This document shows positions 31,572-41,302 of a DNA stretch of 64,000 nucleotides, piece after piece (position 1 is the first letter of the stretch; every line of letters starts with the position of its first letter). The stretch spans positions 1 to 64,000 of the forward strand of contig CAIMVD010000399.1 in the NCBI GenBank assembly GCA_903844815.1, given 5' to 3'. The notes below the pieces were generated by a model that worked only from the letters and a program-made list of their open reading frames with translations, ran no database searches and had not been told where the DNA came from. The position numbers and the translations under genes are program-made. Source of the DNA: an uncultured Bacteroidota bacterium (GTDB lineage: Bacteria; Bacteroidota; Bacteroidia; Bacteroidales; VadinHA17).

Positions 31572-32981
31572 ATGGAAGAAGATAAGTTTGGGTCTCTCTA
31601 TGAGGAAGAGGTGAAGCAGGCCGTACAGAAGTTTGAGCGGATGAAGAAGAATAATGAGAATTATTTCTTCGACGTCATTGAGTTTGAAACTATTATTGAT
31701 TACTATATTGAGAGTAACAACTCCTCGAAAGCTTATGAGGCTGCAACTCTCGCCACCCAGCAGCATCCCGATTCGGTTTCGATAGAACTCAGGAAGGCAA
31801 GGGTATTAATCGATAAGGGCCGGGCTGTAGAAGCCCTTAGAATCCTTAAGAGCCTTGAAAGCATAGAGCCGGGCAATCATGAAATTTTTATCGCCAAGGG
31901 AACTGCACTCGGTATGCTGGGCGATATCCAGGGAGCGAAAAAAATGTTTGACTTTTCGCTGACCCTAGATTCTGAAGACTTGGAGAATATACTCTTTGCA
32001 ATAACCTCCGTTCTTCAGAACCTTAATTATTACGAACATATGATTCCTTATATGGTCAGGCTTGTTGAACTGGAACCTGAATTCAAGGCTCATCTTTATG
32101 ACCTTGCATATGCTTATGAAAAGACTGAGGATTTTGAAAACAGTATTATCTTCTATCTTAAATATCTTGAAGAGGAACCTTTTTCCGACAGCGCCTGGTA
32201 CAATCTTGGAATAATATATAATAAACTCGATCTTTCGGAAAAGGCAATGGAAGCTTATGATTATGCTCTTGCCATAAATACCCAGAATACCTTTGCTCTA
32301 TTCAACAAGGGTAATATCCTTAGTAATCTCGAAAAATACTCTGACGCGATACCCGTTTACCATGAGTATCTGGAAAACGAGCCTGATAACTTTGAGGCGA
32401 TGGCCTACCTTGCTGAATGTTATGAGAAGACAGGGGAAGTAACAATGGCGCGTAAATACTACCAGGAAGCAATTGAAATTGCACCGGAGTTTGCTGATCC
32501 CTGGTTTGGTCTTGGAGTTATTGCTCTTAACTCAGGCAATACTGAAGACAGTCTCATCTATTTCAGAAAGGCTGTAAGGCTTGATGATGAGAATCCTGAA
32601 TTCTGGTATCTTCTTGGTAAAGCACATTATTCAAACAATGAAAAAAAGGCCGCAATGCGGTGTTTCAGGGAAGCGTTGAAACTTGACGCCTATTATGACG
32701 AAGTATGGGCCGACCTTGGAAAAATAATAATTAGGGACAATCTTGTCACTAAAGCTCTGCCGTACTTAGAGCAAGCTTATAAAGTAACCGGCGACATTCC
32801 CGGAATAAATCTCCTTTTATCATCCTTTTATCTTCATACCGGTAATGCCGAGAAATCATTCCGCCACCTGTCACTCGCAGTAGAGCTTGATAATGACGTA
32901 ATTAAGGCATTTGAGGAAATCTTCCCGAAGGAACTTCTTACTAAAAAGATAAGAAAGCTGCTAAAGGAGTGCAACTTGTAA
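31572..32981 (+). CDS. Tetratricopeptide repeat protein
   Basis: 469 aa with many TPR units (e.g. SAWYNLGIIYNKLDLSEKAMEAYDYALAINTQN). Confidence 0.92.
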   Translation: MEEDKFGSLYEEEVKQAVQKFERMKKNNENYFFDVIEFETIIDYYIESNNSSKAYEAATLATQQHPDSVSIELRKARVLIDKGRAVEALRILKSLESIEPGNHEIFIAKGTALGMLGDIQGAKKMFDFSLTLDSEDLENILFAITSVLQNLNYYEHMIPYMVRLVELEPEFKAHLYDLAYAYEKTEDFENSIIFYLKYLEEEPFSDSAWYNLGIIYNKLDLSEKAMEAYDYALAINTQNTFALFNKGNILSNLEKYSDAIPVYHEYLENEPDNFEAMAYLAECYEKTGEVTMARKYYQEAIEIAPEFADPWFGLGVIALNSGNTEDSLIYFRKAVRLDDENPEFWYLLGKAHYSNNEKKAAMRCFREALKLDAYYDEVWADLGKIIIRDNLVTKALPYLEQAYKVTGDIPGINLLLSSFYLHTGNAEKSFRHLSLAVELDNDVIKAFEEIFPKELLTKKIRKLLKECNL

Positions 32982-33009
32982 TTCTGAACTTTCAAATAAT
33001 CTTTCAATA

Positions 33010-33783
33010 ATGGAAAACATTCTTCCTTTCATCCCTGAACGACCGGCCAAGCCCAGAAATTCCGGTCTCACCATGGTAATGGATAAAGGTCTGAGCTTAC
33101 GTGAAGCCGAAGACTTTATGTCGGTCGGGAGCCTGCTTACTGACTATGTTAAACTTGGCTTCGGTACATCACTTGTCACTCCTCACTTTGAAAAGAAGAT
33201 TGAAATCTATAAGAAGGCAGGCGTAATTCCATATTTCGGAGGGACGCTTTTTGAAGCTTTTGTAATACGGGATATGTTTGCTGAATATGTTGAGTTCCTT
33301 GATAAATATGAGATTGACCTTGTAGAAGTTTCCGACGGATCTTATGACATGGACCATGAAAGGAAACTTGAATATATAAGCATTCTGGCCAGAAGGGGAA
33401 CTGTTATCTCCGAAGTCGGATCAAAAAAGAAGGATGTTGTTTTTTCACCTGAAGAGTGGGTCAACCTGATGAGATCGGAGCTTGATGCAGGATCGGTCAA
33501 GGTGATTGCAGAAGCAAGGGAATCAGGGACAACCGGTATTTATAACGAAGATGGTTCGATTAACAGTAAAATTATTTCCGCGATTTCCGAGAATGTAAAG
33601 CTTGAGAATGTTCTTTGGGAAGCTCCTCTTAAATCACAACAGGCATGGTTTATTAAGAACTTCGGGCCAAACGTCAACCTAGGAAACATACCTCCTAATG
33701 AGATCATTCCGCTGGAAACTCTCAGGCTTGGCCTGCGGGGCGATACATTTTTCCAGTTTCTGCCCGATCATCTTAAGCAGTAA
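33010..33783 (+). CDS. Phosphosulfolactate synthase (ComA family)
   Basis: 257 aa; RPAKPRNSGLTMVMDKGLS, DYVKLGFGTS, GGTLFEAF, VEVSDGSYDM, IAEARESGTTGIY. Confidence 0.87.
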   Translation: MENILPFIPERPAKPRNSGLTMVMDKGLSLREAEDFMSVGSLLTDYVKLGFGTSLVTPHFEKKIEIYKKAGVIPYFGGTLFEAFVIRDMFAEYVEFLDKYEIDLVEVSDGSYDMDHERKLEYISILARRGTVISEVGSKKKDVVFSPEEWVNLMRSELDAGSVKVIAEARESGTTGIYNEDGSINSKIISAISENVKLENVLWEAPLKSQQAWFIKNFGPNVNLGNIPPNEIIPLETLRLGLRGDTFFQFLPDHLKQ

Positions 33784-33837
33784 TTACAGGCAGCAGGTAA
33801 CTGGCGGCAGGTAACAGTAAAACATGTCATCTTTATT

Positions 33838-34590
33838 ATGAGAAAATTCGGCCTGATAGGATACCCTTTGGGACATTCATTCTCCAGAAAATACTTCTCT
33901 GATAAGTTTTTAAGGGAGGATATAACTGATTGTTCCTATGAAAATTACCCCCTTCAGGAAATTGACCTTTTCAGAGAACTCATTTCAAACGAATCGGATC
34001 TGGCCGGCCTGAATGTAACGATCCCATATAAATCAGATATTATTGATTACCTCGACGGTATCAGTCATGAAGCATCAGAAATAGGAGCAGTAAACGTAAT
34101 TAAGTTCAAAAGGAGCAAAGGTTCTCTTGTACTTTACGGATATAACAGTGATGTTACCGGTATCAGGGATACACTTTACCCCTATAAAACTCCTTCGCTG
34201 CAAAACGCAATTGTCCTGGGTACAGGAGGCAGCTCAAAGGCTGTATGTTTTGTGCTGGAGAAACTTGGTATCAATATAATCAGGGTTTCGAGAAACAGAC
34301 GGGAAGGCATTATTTCTTATGCAGATCTTACACCGGCATTAATTGAAACGTCAGGTCTTATAGTAAACACGACACCTTTAGGAATGTACCCGGACATTGA
34401 ACAATATCCCGACCTGGATTATAGTCTTTTAACGTCTAAACATATTTTGTTCGACCTCGTTTATAATCCTGAAATCACCTCCTTTCTCAGGAAAGGATCT
34501 GAAAAGGGATGTACTGTAATAAGCGGGCTTAAAATGCTGCATTCCCAGGCAGAGAAGGCATGGGAAATATGGAATAGTGATAGCTTCTGA
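33838..34590 (+). CDS. aroE: Shikimate dehydrogenase
   Basis: FGLIGYPLGHSFSRKYF, LNVTIPYKSDI, VLGTGGSSKAVCFVL, NTTPLGMYPD. Confidence 0.96.
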   Translation: MRKFGLIGYPLGHSFSRKYFSDKFLREDITDCSYENYPLQEIDLFRELISNESDLAGLNVTIPYKSDIIDYLDGISHEASEIGAVNVIKFKRSKGSLVLYGYNSDVTGIRDTLYPYKTPSLQNAIVLGTGGSSKAVCFVLEKLGINIIRVSRNRREGIISYADLTPALIETSGLIVNTTPLGMYPDIEQYPDLDYSLLTSKHILFDLVYNPEITSFLRKGSEKGCTVISGLKMLHSQAEKAWEIWNSDSF

Positions 34591-34640
34591 CTATCACGGG
34601 ATTATTCAATGAATTGGCCGATAAGTATTGAGTCTAGATC

Positions 34641-34985
34641 TCAGGCTGATTTCCGCTGTTTTCTTTTCATCCAGTACCTTGGATCACAATTAGTGCATTC
34701 CTGTTTCCAGTAGCCGGGTGTAACTGCATCGCCTTCCCTGGTCTTCATCTGCCTTTCATAAATTGCAAACACGGGGTTAAAAAGCAGGTTTGTTACGCCT
34801 ATGGTAAATTTGGGCTCATCACCAGGGTTAATTGGCGGTTCCTCAAGCTCTTTTACTTCCAGGTTATTATACGAAAGAAGGTCGTTCAGAAAAGCGGCAC
34901 GATCAAGCGATACACTGGTTTCAATAATTGTGCATCGGACCCCGTAAATCTCACCTACAAAATGTTTTGCATTATTGATAGCCAT
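34641..34985 (-). CDS. Conserved hypothetical protein downstream of nuoN
   Basis: ORF intact; start at MAINNAKHFVG (34985) avoids overlap with nuoN; C-terminal ECTNCDPRYWMKRKQRK. Confidence 0.7.
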   Translation of the reverse strand: MAINNAKHFVGEIYGVRCTIIETSVSLDRAAFLNDLLSYNNLEVKELEEPPINPGDEPKFTIGVTNLLFNPVFAIYERQMKTREGDAVTPGYWKQECTNCDPRYWMKRKQRKSA

Positions 34986-34995
34986 AACCTTTATT

Positions 34996-36417
34996 TTAAA
35001 TACCAAAACTTAAATTCCTGATTGCATCAAAAATGACGCTGGCAAAGCCTGTTATAACAAGTCCTGCAATACAGATACCAAGAGCCAGACGGGTAGGAAA
35101 ATCACTCCTGAATTTTTCAATAGGGGAATCCGATTTATTAATGAACATGGCTTTTACAACCAGGAGATAATAAAACAACGAGATTATTGTGTTGAGAACT
35201 GCAATCAGAACAAGCAGGTAAAAACCTTTCTGGGCAGCAGCGGTGAAAAGGAAGAACTTCCCGAAAAATCCGGCAACAGGAGGAATTCCTGCCAGCGAAA
35301 ATAAGGCCAGCGTCATAATAAGGCTGAGTTTCGGATTTGTATGGTAAAGGCCATTATAGTCGTCCATATTCTCTTTTCCTGATTGGTTCGAGATAGCTGT
35401 AACCACACCAAAAGCACCAAGATTTGAAAAAACATATACCAGAATATAATAGATAATTGAAGCCATTCCAAGCTCATTTCCGCCAATCACTCCCAGCAGG
35501 ATATAACCAGCCTGGGAGATTGATGAAAATGCCAGAAAACGCTTAAGATTCTGCTGACGTATGGCAAAAAGGTTGGCGACCGTCATTGTAAGCACTGAAA
35601 CAACATAGATAGTGCTCTGCCATGTTTTTACTATTGCCGTAAATACAGTGAACAGGATAATAACCAGAACAAAAACAGCGGCTCCTTTGGAGATCACTGA
35701 CAGGTATGATGTTATATTTATAGGAGAACCTTCGTAAACATCGGCGGTCCACAGGTGGAACGGAACAATAGAGATCTTGAAAGCCATCCCTGAGAAGAAG
35801 AAGATGAATCCCAGGGTTTGAAGGCTGTTACTTGTAAAGAGTTTTGATACCTCGCTAAAATAGAGCGTGCCGGTTGTCCCGTAGATTATCGACAAACCGT
35901 AAAGAAGTATTCCTGATGAAAATGCCGAAGAGAGAATAAGTTTAATACCTGCCTCTGCAGATTTGTTTTTCATCCTGTCAAAAGCTGCGAGTGCCGCAAC
36001 AGGAATAGTAGCAAGTTCAATTCCGATATAGAACATGAGGAAATGCCCTGCCGAGATCATATAATTCATGCCGATGGCAGTGGAAATAAGAAGAATATAA
36101 TATTCACTGACCTTTTCGCTGTTTTCAATTTTCCTGAGCCAGGTTATCGACTGGATTATAACCAGCAGAATTCCTATATTCAATACATTCTTCATGATTG
36201 TAGTTGTTCCGGAAGCAATATACATGCCTCCAAACAATGATCCTGAAGGTGACGGAAAGAATCCCGCAATCGTCACAAGTGAAAAAAGTACAACAGAAAA
36301 TGTACTTATATGCTTCCTGTTTTCCTGGCTTATAAATATCTCAGCCATTAACAATATAAGAACTACTGCAACCATCAGCAGTTCCTGCCGCATTATTAAA
36401 AAGTTTTCTAGACTCAT
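34996..36417 (-). CDS. nuoN: NADH-quinone oxidoreductase subunit N
   Basis: Proton_antipo_M family; polytopic; operon context. Confidence 0.95.
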   Translation of the reverse strand: MSLENFLIMRQELLMVAVVLILLMAEIFISQENRKHISTFSVVLFSLVTIAGFFPSPSGSLFGGMYIASGTTTIMKNVLNIGILLVIIQSITWLRKIENSEKVSEYYILLISTAIGMNYMISAGHFLMFYIGIELATIPVAALAAFDRMKNKSAEAGIKLILSSAFSSGILLYGLSIIYGTTGTLYFSEVSKLFTSNSLQTLGFIFFFSGMAFKISIVPFHLWTADVYEGSPINITSYLSVISKGAAVFVLVIILFTVFTAIVKTWQSTIYVVSVLTMTVANLFAIRQQNLKRFLAFSSISQAGYILLGVIGGNELGMASIIYYILVYVFSNLGAFGVVTAISNQSGKENMDDYNGLYHTNPKLSLIMTLALFSLAGIPPVAGFFGKFFLFTAAAQKGFYLLVLIAVLNTIISLFYYLLVVKAMFINKSDSPIEKFRSDFPTRLALGICIAGLVITGFASVIFDAIRNLSFGI

Positions 36418-36452
36418 AATATATAATTATCCAAATATTTTATTACGACTGA

Positions 36453-37964
36453 TTAAAACGGAGTTATTGCCAGAATTTTTGTAACTATTGGCTGAAGACT
36501 GATCCCAATCATATTTGAAAGCCAGAGCGGGGCAAGTCCGATTGCAGCCACAGCGCCGATTAGTGTTACTACCGATATTTTTTCGTACCATTTTGCATCG
36601 GGAAGATGTGTAAAATGGTCATTTGTAGTTGGACCCAGAAGCAATATAGCTACCACTCTGAGAATATATACGGCGGTTATTACTATTGAGGATACTGCCA
36701 GTATTGTAACACCCCTGTAGAAAGGTTCAGGATGCTGGAAGGCACCAACAAAAATGGTCATTTCAGCAACAAAGCCGCTTAATCCCGGAAGTCCCAGGGA
36801 TGCGAGGCCTGCGATCACGTAGCACACCGACAGGAAGGGAATTACTTTCATGAGGCCTCCCATTTCGCTTATAAGCCTTGTATGAGTTCGCCCATAGATC
36901 ATCCCGATCAGGGCAAAAAAGAGGGCTGTCATAAGTCCATGTGATATCATCTGAAGTACTGCACCGTTCATTGCTGTCTTGTTCATCATCAGTATCGCAA
37001 ACAATACCAATCCGCAGTGGCTTACTGATGAATATGCATTGATATACTTAAGGTCTTTTTGTACAATTGCTCCGAAAGCACCGTAAACAACACTGGTTGC
37101 AGTAAGTATGATAAAGATCCATGATAATTCTTTCGCAGCTTCAGGCATAAGGAAAATTGCTACCCTGAAAGCTCCATATCCTCCGAGTTTCATAAGAACG
37201 CCTGCATGAAGCATTGAAACAGCGGTAGGAGCAGAGGCGTGACCATCAGGAGACCAGGTGTGGAATGGAAACAATGCGCCAAGAACTCCGAATCCGACAA
37301 AGGTAAGAGGGAAGAAGATCCTCTGTGCTGCAATTGGTATAGTGATTTTCGATATTTCCAGAATATTGAATGTAAGCTGACCTCCTCCTGGAGCAGAATT
37401 AAAGTAAATTCCAAGTAAACCGAGCAACAGAAGGGCAGATCCGCCCATGAGCATTAGAGTCAGCTTCATAGCCGAGTATTCCTTTGGTCCTGTCCCCCAG
37501 ATGCCAATTAAAAGATACATCGGAATGACTGCCAGTTCATAGAAGAGGAACATTGTGAACAGGTCGATTGAAATGAAGAAGCCAAATACCCCTGTGGCGA
37601 GCAGAATCAGGGATATAAAGAACTCCCTTCTGAGATACTCTACTTCCCACGATGCGAAGATTCCGGCGATTACAACTATTGAGGTGAGGCCGATCATGGC
37701 TACCGAAATACCGTCCACGCCGATGGCATAGTGAATATTAAGGCTTTTATACCAGATGTAATCCTTAACGAAAAGCATCTCATCAGTATTTCCTGAGTGA
37801 CGTGCAGTGAGGTACATGTAGATTAATACAGCGGCAAGTACTAACTGTACACCCATCCCGATAGCTGATACAACTCTGACCTGCTTCATATCTTTCAGAA
37901 AGAGTATGGCAGTAATTGTAAGTACCGGAATAACAACGAACAGGCTTAAGATATCCATAATCAC
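36453..37964 (-). CDS. nuoM: NADH-quinone oxidoreductase subunit M
   Basis: YELAVIPMYLLIGIWG, PFHTWSPDGHASAPTAVSMLHAGVLMKLGGYG. Confidence 0.97.
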   Translation of the reverse strand: MIMDILSLFVVIPVLTITAILFLKDMKQVRVVSAIGMGVQLVLAAVLIYMYLTARHSGNTDEMLFVKDYIWYKSLNIHYAIGVDGISVAMIGLTSIVVIAGIFASWEVEYLRREFFISLILLATGVFGFFISIDLFTMFLFYELAVIPMYLLIGIWGTGPKEYSAMKLTLMLMGGSALLLLGLLGIYFNSAPGGGQLTFNILEISKITIPIAAQRIFFPLTFVGFGVLGALFPFHTWSPDGHASAPTAVSMLHAGVLMKLGGYGAFRVAIFLMPEAAKELSWIFIILTATSVVYGAFGAIVQKDLKYINAYSSVSHCGLVLFAILMMNKTAMNGAVLQMISHGLMTALFFALIGMIYGRTHTRLISEMGGLMKVIPFLSVCYVIAGLASLGLPGLSGFVAEMTIFVGAFQHPEPFYRGVTILAVSSIVITAVYILRVVAILLLGPTTNDHFTHLPDAKWYEKISVVTLIGAVAAIGLAPLWLSNMIGISLQPIVTKILAITPF

Positions 37965-37985
37965 AAACTTTTTCTAAATGACCGG

Positions 37986-39905
37986 TTAATTCAAAAAATA
38001 AATAAATAGTATTGCCAGCATAACGGCACCTGTAATAAAGACAAACGCATATTTCTGTATTTGTCCCGACTGAAAATCTCTTATTCTGAATGACACATTC
38101 TGAGTAGTTGATGCTATAAGATTCATGGTTGCGTCAACTACATGTCTGTCGAACCAGGCAATAGGAGTGGAGATGTACCTGAAGATGACCTGTTTTGTTA
38201 CAAAAATATATACCTCATCAATATAGAATTTATTGTATGCCCATTTGTATCCGTATTTAAAGAAACCAGCAACCTTATCAGGAAGCCCGTTAGTTTTAAA
38301 ATAAAGCAGGTAGGCAAAGCCGATTCCGAAAAGAGCTACAAGCACCGAAGGTATAGCCACCATCAATTCGAGCTCTGATTCAAATGGTTTACCGTCGGAT
38401 GTGACGAGCTCATTGAAGGGAATGAACCCTGTTACAATTGAGCCTACCGCCAGAATCATAAGGGGAATGGTCATTGTAAAAGGTGCTTCATGCGGGGTAT
38501 GATGATAATGGGTATCTTTTCCCCAGAAAATGCTGAAGTACAATCTGAACATGTAAAATGCGGTAAGACCTGCAACTAAGTACTCAACAGCGAAGAGCAG
38601 CTTATTCGAATGAAGGGCAGCGGCAAGAATCTCATCCTTACTGAAGAAGCCTGACAGCGGTGGAATACCGGCTATAGTAAGACAGGCAATAAGAAAGGTC
38701 ATATGAGTGATTGGAAGATATTTTCTGAGGCCTCCCATATCAGTCATATCATTACTGTGAACAGCATGTATTATAGCGCCGGCTCCAAGGAAAAGGAGTG
38801 CCTTGAACATTGCATGGGTAAAGAGGTGGAACATTGATGCCATATATCCTAATCCCTCGTGTCCTCCATATCCTGAAACTCCGAGAGCAAGCATCATATA
38901 ACCAATCTGCGACATGGTTGAATAGGCCAGAACCCTCTTTATATCAGTCTGAGTACAGGCTATTATAGCTGCAAAAAGCGATGAGAAGGCTCCAACGTAA
39001 GCGACCACATGCAAAGCTACCGGGGCCGTAAGCGAAAAGATAGGGAACATTCTTGCAACGAGATAGACACCCGCAACAACCATAGTAGCCGCATGAATAA
39101 GGGCAGAAACCGGAGTCGGGCCTTCCATTGCATCCGGAAGCCAGACATGGAAGGGGAACATTGCGGATTTTCCTACACCGCCCATGAAAATAAATATCAT
39201 CGACCATGTCATAACCGACAGACCCATGAAGGCAGCGCTTGTACTCTGAGAGAAAGCAGGACCCGAAGGATCGGTAAGTGTTATGAAGTCAAATGTCTTT
39301 GTGTTAAATGACAGAATAAGTATTCCTATCAGAAACCCGAGGTCGGCAAAACGGGTTACAATGAAAGCTTTTTTTGAAGCCCTGACAGCCGATGGCTTGG
39401 TGTAATAGAACCCGATCAGGAGAAAAGATGACACGCCTACAAGTTCCCAGAAAATGTACATCTGGAAAATGTTGGTTGCTACAACCAGACCCAGCATTGA
39501 AAAACTGAAAAGGGAAAGGAAAGCAAAAAATCTTTCAAATCCTTTCTCACCCTTCATATAGCCAAGGCTGTAAATATGAACCATCAGCGAAACAGTGGTA
39601 ATCACTACAAGCATCATCACCGAAATAGGATCAAGAAGAATTCCGAGATCGATATGAAGCTTGTCGGTAAGGTTAAGCCATACTGTATTGAAAGCCTGTA
39701 TTTTCTGAAAACCTTCTTCGGCATTTTCGCCTCCGAAAAAATATTTATAGGCTGTAAAATACGACAGTATGGTAATTACTGCCAGTCCTGCCGTTCCTAA
39801 AAGCCCCGAAAGCTTAGCCTTAAGTTTATTCCCTGCCAGTCCAAGCAGCAGAAACATCAAAAAGGGAAGAAGGGGAATCCAAATTGTATAACCGAAATTT
39901 GTCAT
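37986..39905 (-). CDS. nuoL: NADH-quinone oxidoreductase subunit L
   Basis: WELVGVSSFLLIGFYY, PFHVWLPDAMEGPTPVSALIHAATMVVAGVYL. Confidence 0.98.
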   Translation of the reverse strand: MTNFGYTIWIPLLPFLMFLLLGLAGNKLKAKLSGLLGTAGLAVITILSYFTAYKYFFGGENAEEGFQKIQAFNTVWLNLTDKLHIDLGILLDPISVMMLVVITTVSLMVHIYSLGYMKGEKGFERFFAFLSLFSFSMLGLVVATNIFQMYIFWELVGVSSFLLIGFYYTKPSAVRASKKAFIVTRFADLGFLIGILILSFNTKTFDFITLTDPSGPAFSQSTSAAFMGLSVMTWSMIFIFMGGVGKSAMFPFHVWLPDAMEGPTPVSALIHAATMVVAGVYLVARMFPIFSLTAPVALHVVAYVGAFSSLFAAIIACTQTDIKRVLAYSTMSQIGYMMLALGVSGYGGHEGLGYMASMFHLFTHAMFKALLFLGAGAIIHAVHSNDMTDMGGLRKYLPITHMTFLIACLTIAGIPPLSGFFSKDEILAAALHSNKLLFAVEYLVAGLTAFYMFRLYFSIFWGKDTHYHHTPHEAPFTMTIPLMILAVGSIVTGFIPFNELVTSDGKPFESELELMVAIPSVLVALFGIGFAYLLYFKTNGLPDKVAGFFKYGYKWAYNKFYIDEVYIFVTKQVIFRYISTPIAWFDRHVVDATMNLIASTTQNVSFRIRDFQSGQIQKYAFVFITGAVMLAILFIYFLN

Positions 39906-39933
39906 ATTTAAAGTATCCTAATGAAGGTAATAA

Positions 39934-40251
39934 TCAGAATTTCATTTCATTAACGTCTTCAACATTGATGGTTGTGAACCTCCTGTAAATGTTGATTATG
40001 ATTGCAATTGCCACAGCGGCTTCACAGGCAGCAACTGCAATTACGAATATGCTGAAAAACATTCCTTCCATCTTGTGAGGATAGAGGTATCTGTTGAAAG
40101 CGAGAAAATTGATATTAACTGAGTTTAATATCAGTTCCACCGACATGAGTATTGTTATAAGGTTGCGTCTGGTGAGAAAACCGTAGACGCCTGCAAAGAA
40201 CATTACTGTCGCCAGAATTAGAAAATATTGTACCGGTATACCTGCGCTCAT
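39934..40251 (-). CDS. nuoK: NADH-quinone oxidoreductase subunit K
   Basis: LTRRNLITILMSVELILNSVNINFLAF...AVAACEAAVAIAIIINIYR. Confidence 0.97.
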   Translation of the reverse strand: MSAGIPVQYFLILATVMFFAGVYGFLTRRNLITILMSVELILNSVNINFLAFNRYLYPHKMEGMFFSIFVIAVAACEAAVAIAIIINIYRRFTTINVEDVNEMKF

Positions 40252-40252
40252 C

Positions 40253-40795
40253 TTATTCCTTGTTTAAAGTTGTAGTTTGTACTTTTGCCGGTCCGCCTTT
40301 TTTTGCAATTACAATGGCTCCGATCATGGAAGCAAGGAGGAGGATTGAGATGACCTCAAAAGGCAATACGTAACCGTCATAATCAACCGAAAGAAAACCC
40401 TTTCCGATAGCGTTCATGTTGACTTCTTTCGCTGCTATTGTAGTAGCGGAGAAATTATAGTCAAGTATTGTAACTATAGCCAGAATTGCTCCTGCTGCTG
40501 AGGCTAAAGCAGAAAAAATAACTTTCTTAAATCCGGGCGATTCGAACTTCTGACTGATATGGCTGGTTAATAGTATCGAAAATATAATAAGAACCACAAT
40601 GCCCCCGGCATAAAGGGAAAGCTGAATAGCAGCGAGGAACTGGTAATTAAGCATAAAATAGAGCCCGGATGTTGAAACCAGTACAAAAAGAAGAAACGTT
40701 GCAGCCCTGAGAATCTTACGGGTAGTGACCGTAAGTACTGAAAAGACAATTATCATCAGGGCAAAAAGAATAAACATATACTGATTTGCAGTCAT
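40253..40795 (-). CDS. nuoJ: NADH-quinone oxidoreductase subunit J
   Basis: AIQLSLYAGGIVVLIIFSILLT; operon context. Confidence 0.95.
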   Translation of the reverse strand: MTANQYMFILFALMIIVFSVLTVTTRKILRAATFLLFVLVSTSGLYFMLNYQFLAAIQLSLYAGGIVVLIIFSILLTSHISQKFESPGFKKVIFSALASAAGAILAIVTILDYNFSATTIAAKEVNMNAIGKGFLSVDYDGYVLPFEVISILLLASMIGAIVIAKKGGPAKVQTTTLNKE

Positions 40796-41274
40796 TACTC
40801 AACTCCTTTCATTAATTGTGAACCGGGTTTGTTTAATTGTTTTGTGAGGCTTGCTCTGTCAAAGACAGCATGTTCAAACTTCTGCGAAAACGCAAGTGCA
40901 TTTGAAGGGCAGGTTTTTACGCAAAGAGCACAGAAAGTACACATTCCAAGCCTGTAGATGTGCTTATCGATTGCTCTCTTCTTCTTTCCATCCTCTGTAA
41001 TGATCGATTTCGGGATAACTTCAATAGTGCCGTTAGGACAGTTTATTTCGCAAATACCGCAACCTGTGCATTTATGCTCATTGTTTTCATTATGCGGCAT
41101 TACAACCTCTCCCTTAAAACGTTCGAACATAACAAGATTTTTCCTGTTTTCGGGGTACTTCTGTGTAACAATGGCTGAGGGTTTGAAAAAGTAACCTGCT
41201 GTTACCCTCATGCCTTTAAGCAATGACAATACTCCGTTGAAAACGTCCTTAAAATATTCTGATATATTACTCAT
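40795..41274 (-). CDS. nuoI: NADH-quinone oxidoreductase subunit I
   Basis: Two 4Fe-4S motifs CTGCGICEINCP and CTFCALCVKTCP. Confidence 0.96.
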   Translation of the reverse strand: MSNISEYFKDVFNGVLSLLKGMRVTAGYFFKPSAIVTQKYPENRKNLVMFERFKGEVVMPHNENNEHKCTGCGICEINCPNGTIEVIPKSIITEDGKKKRAIDKHIYRLGMCTFCALCVKTCPSNALAFSQKFEHAVFDRASLTKQLNKPGSQLMKGVE

Positions 41275-41302
41275 TCAGAGATTTTCATTAATATGTTAAA
41301 TA

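Noticed and set aside
33784-33837. Short direct repeat (ggcagcaggtaac / ggcggcaggtaac) between comA-like and aroE
   Set aside because: Two short imperfect copies only; insufficient to call an element.
39009-39311. 100 aa plus-strand ORF in nuoL and similar antisense ORFs throughout the nuo operon
   Set aside because: Shadow ORFs with biased composition, opposite well-supported genes.
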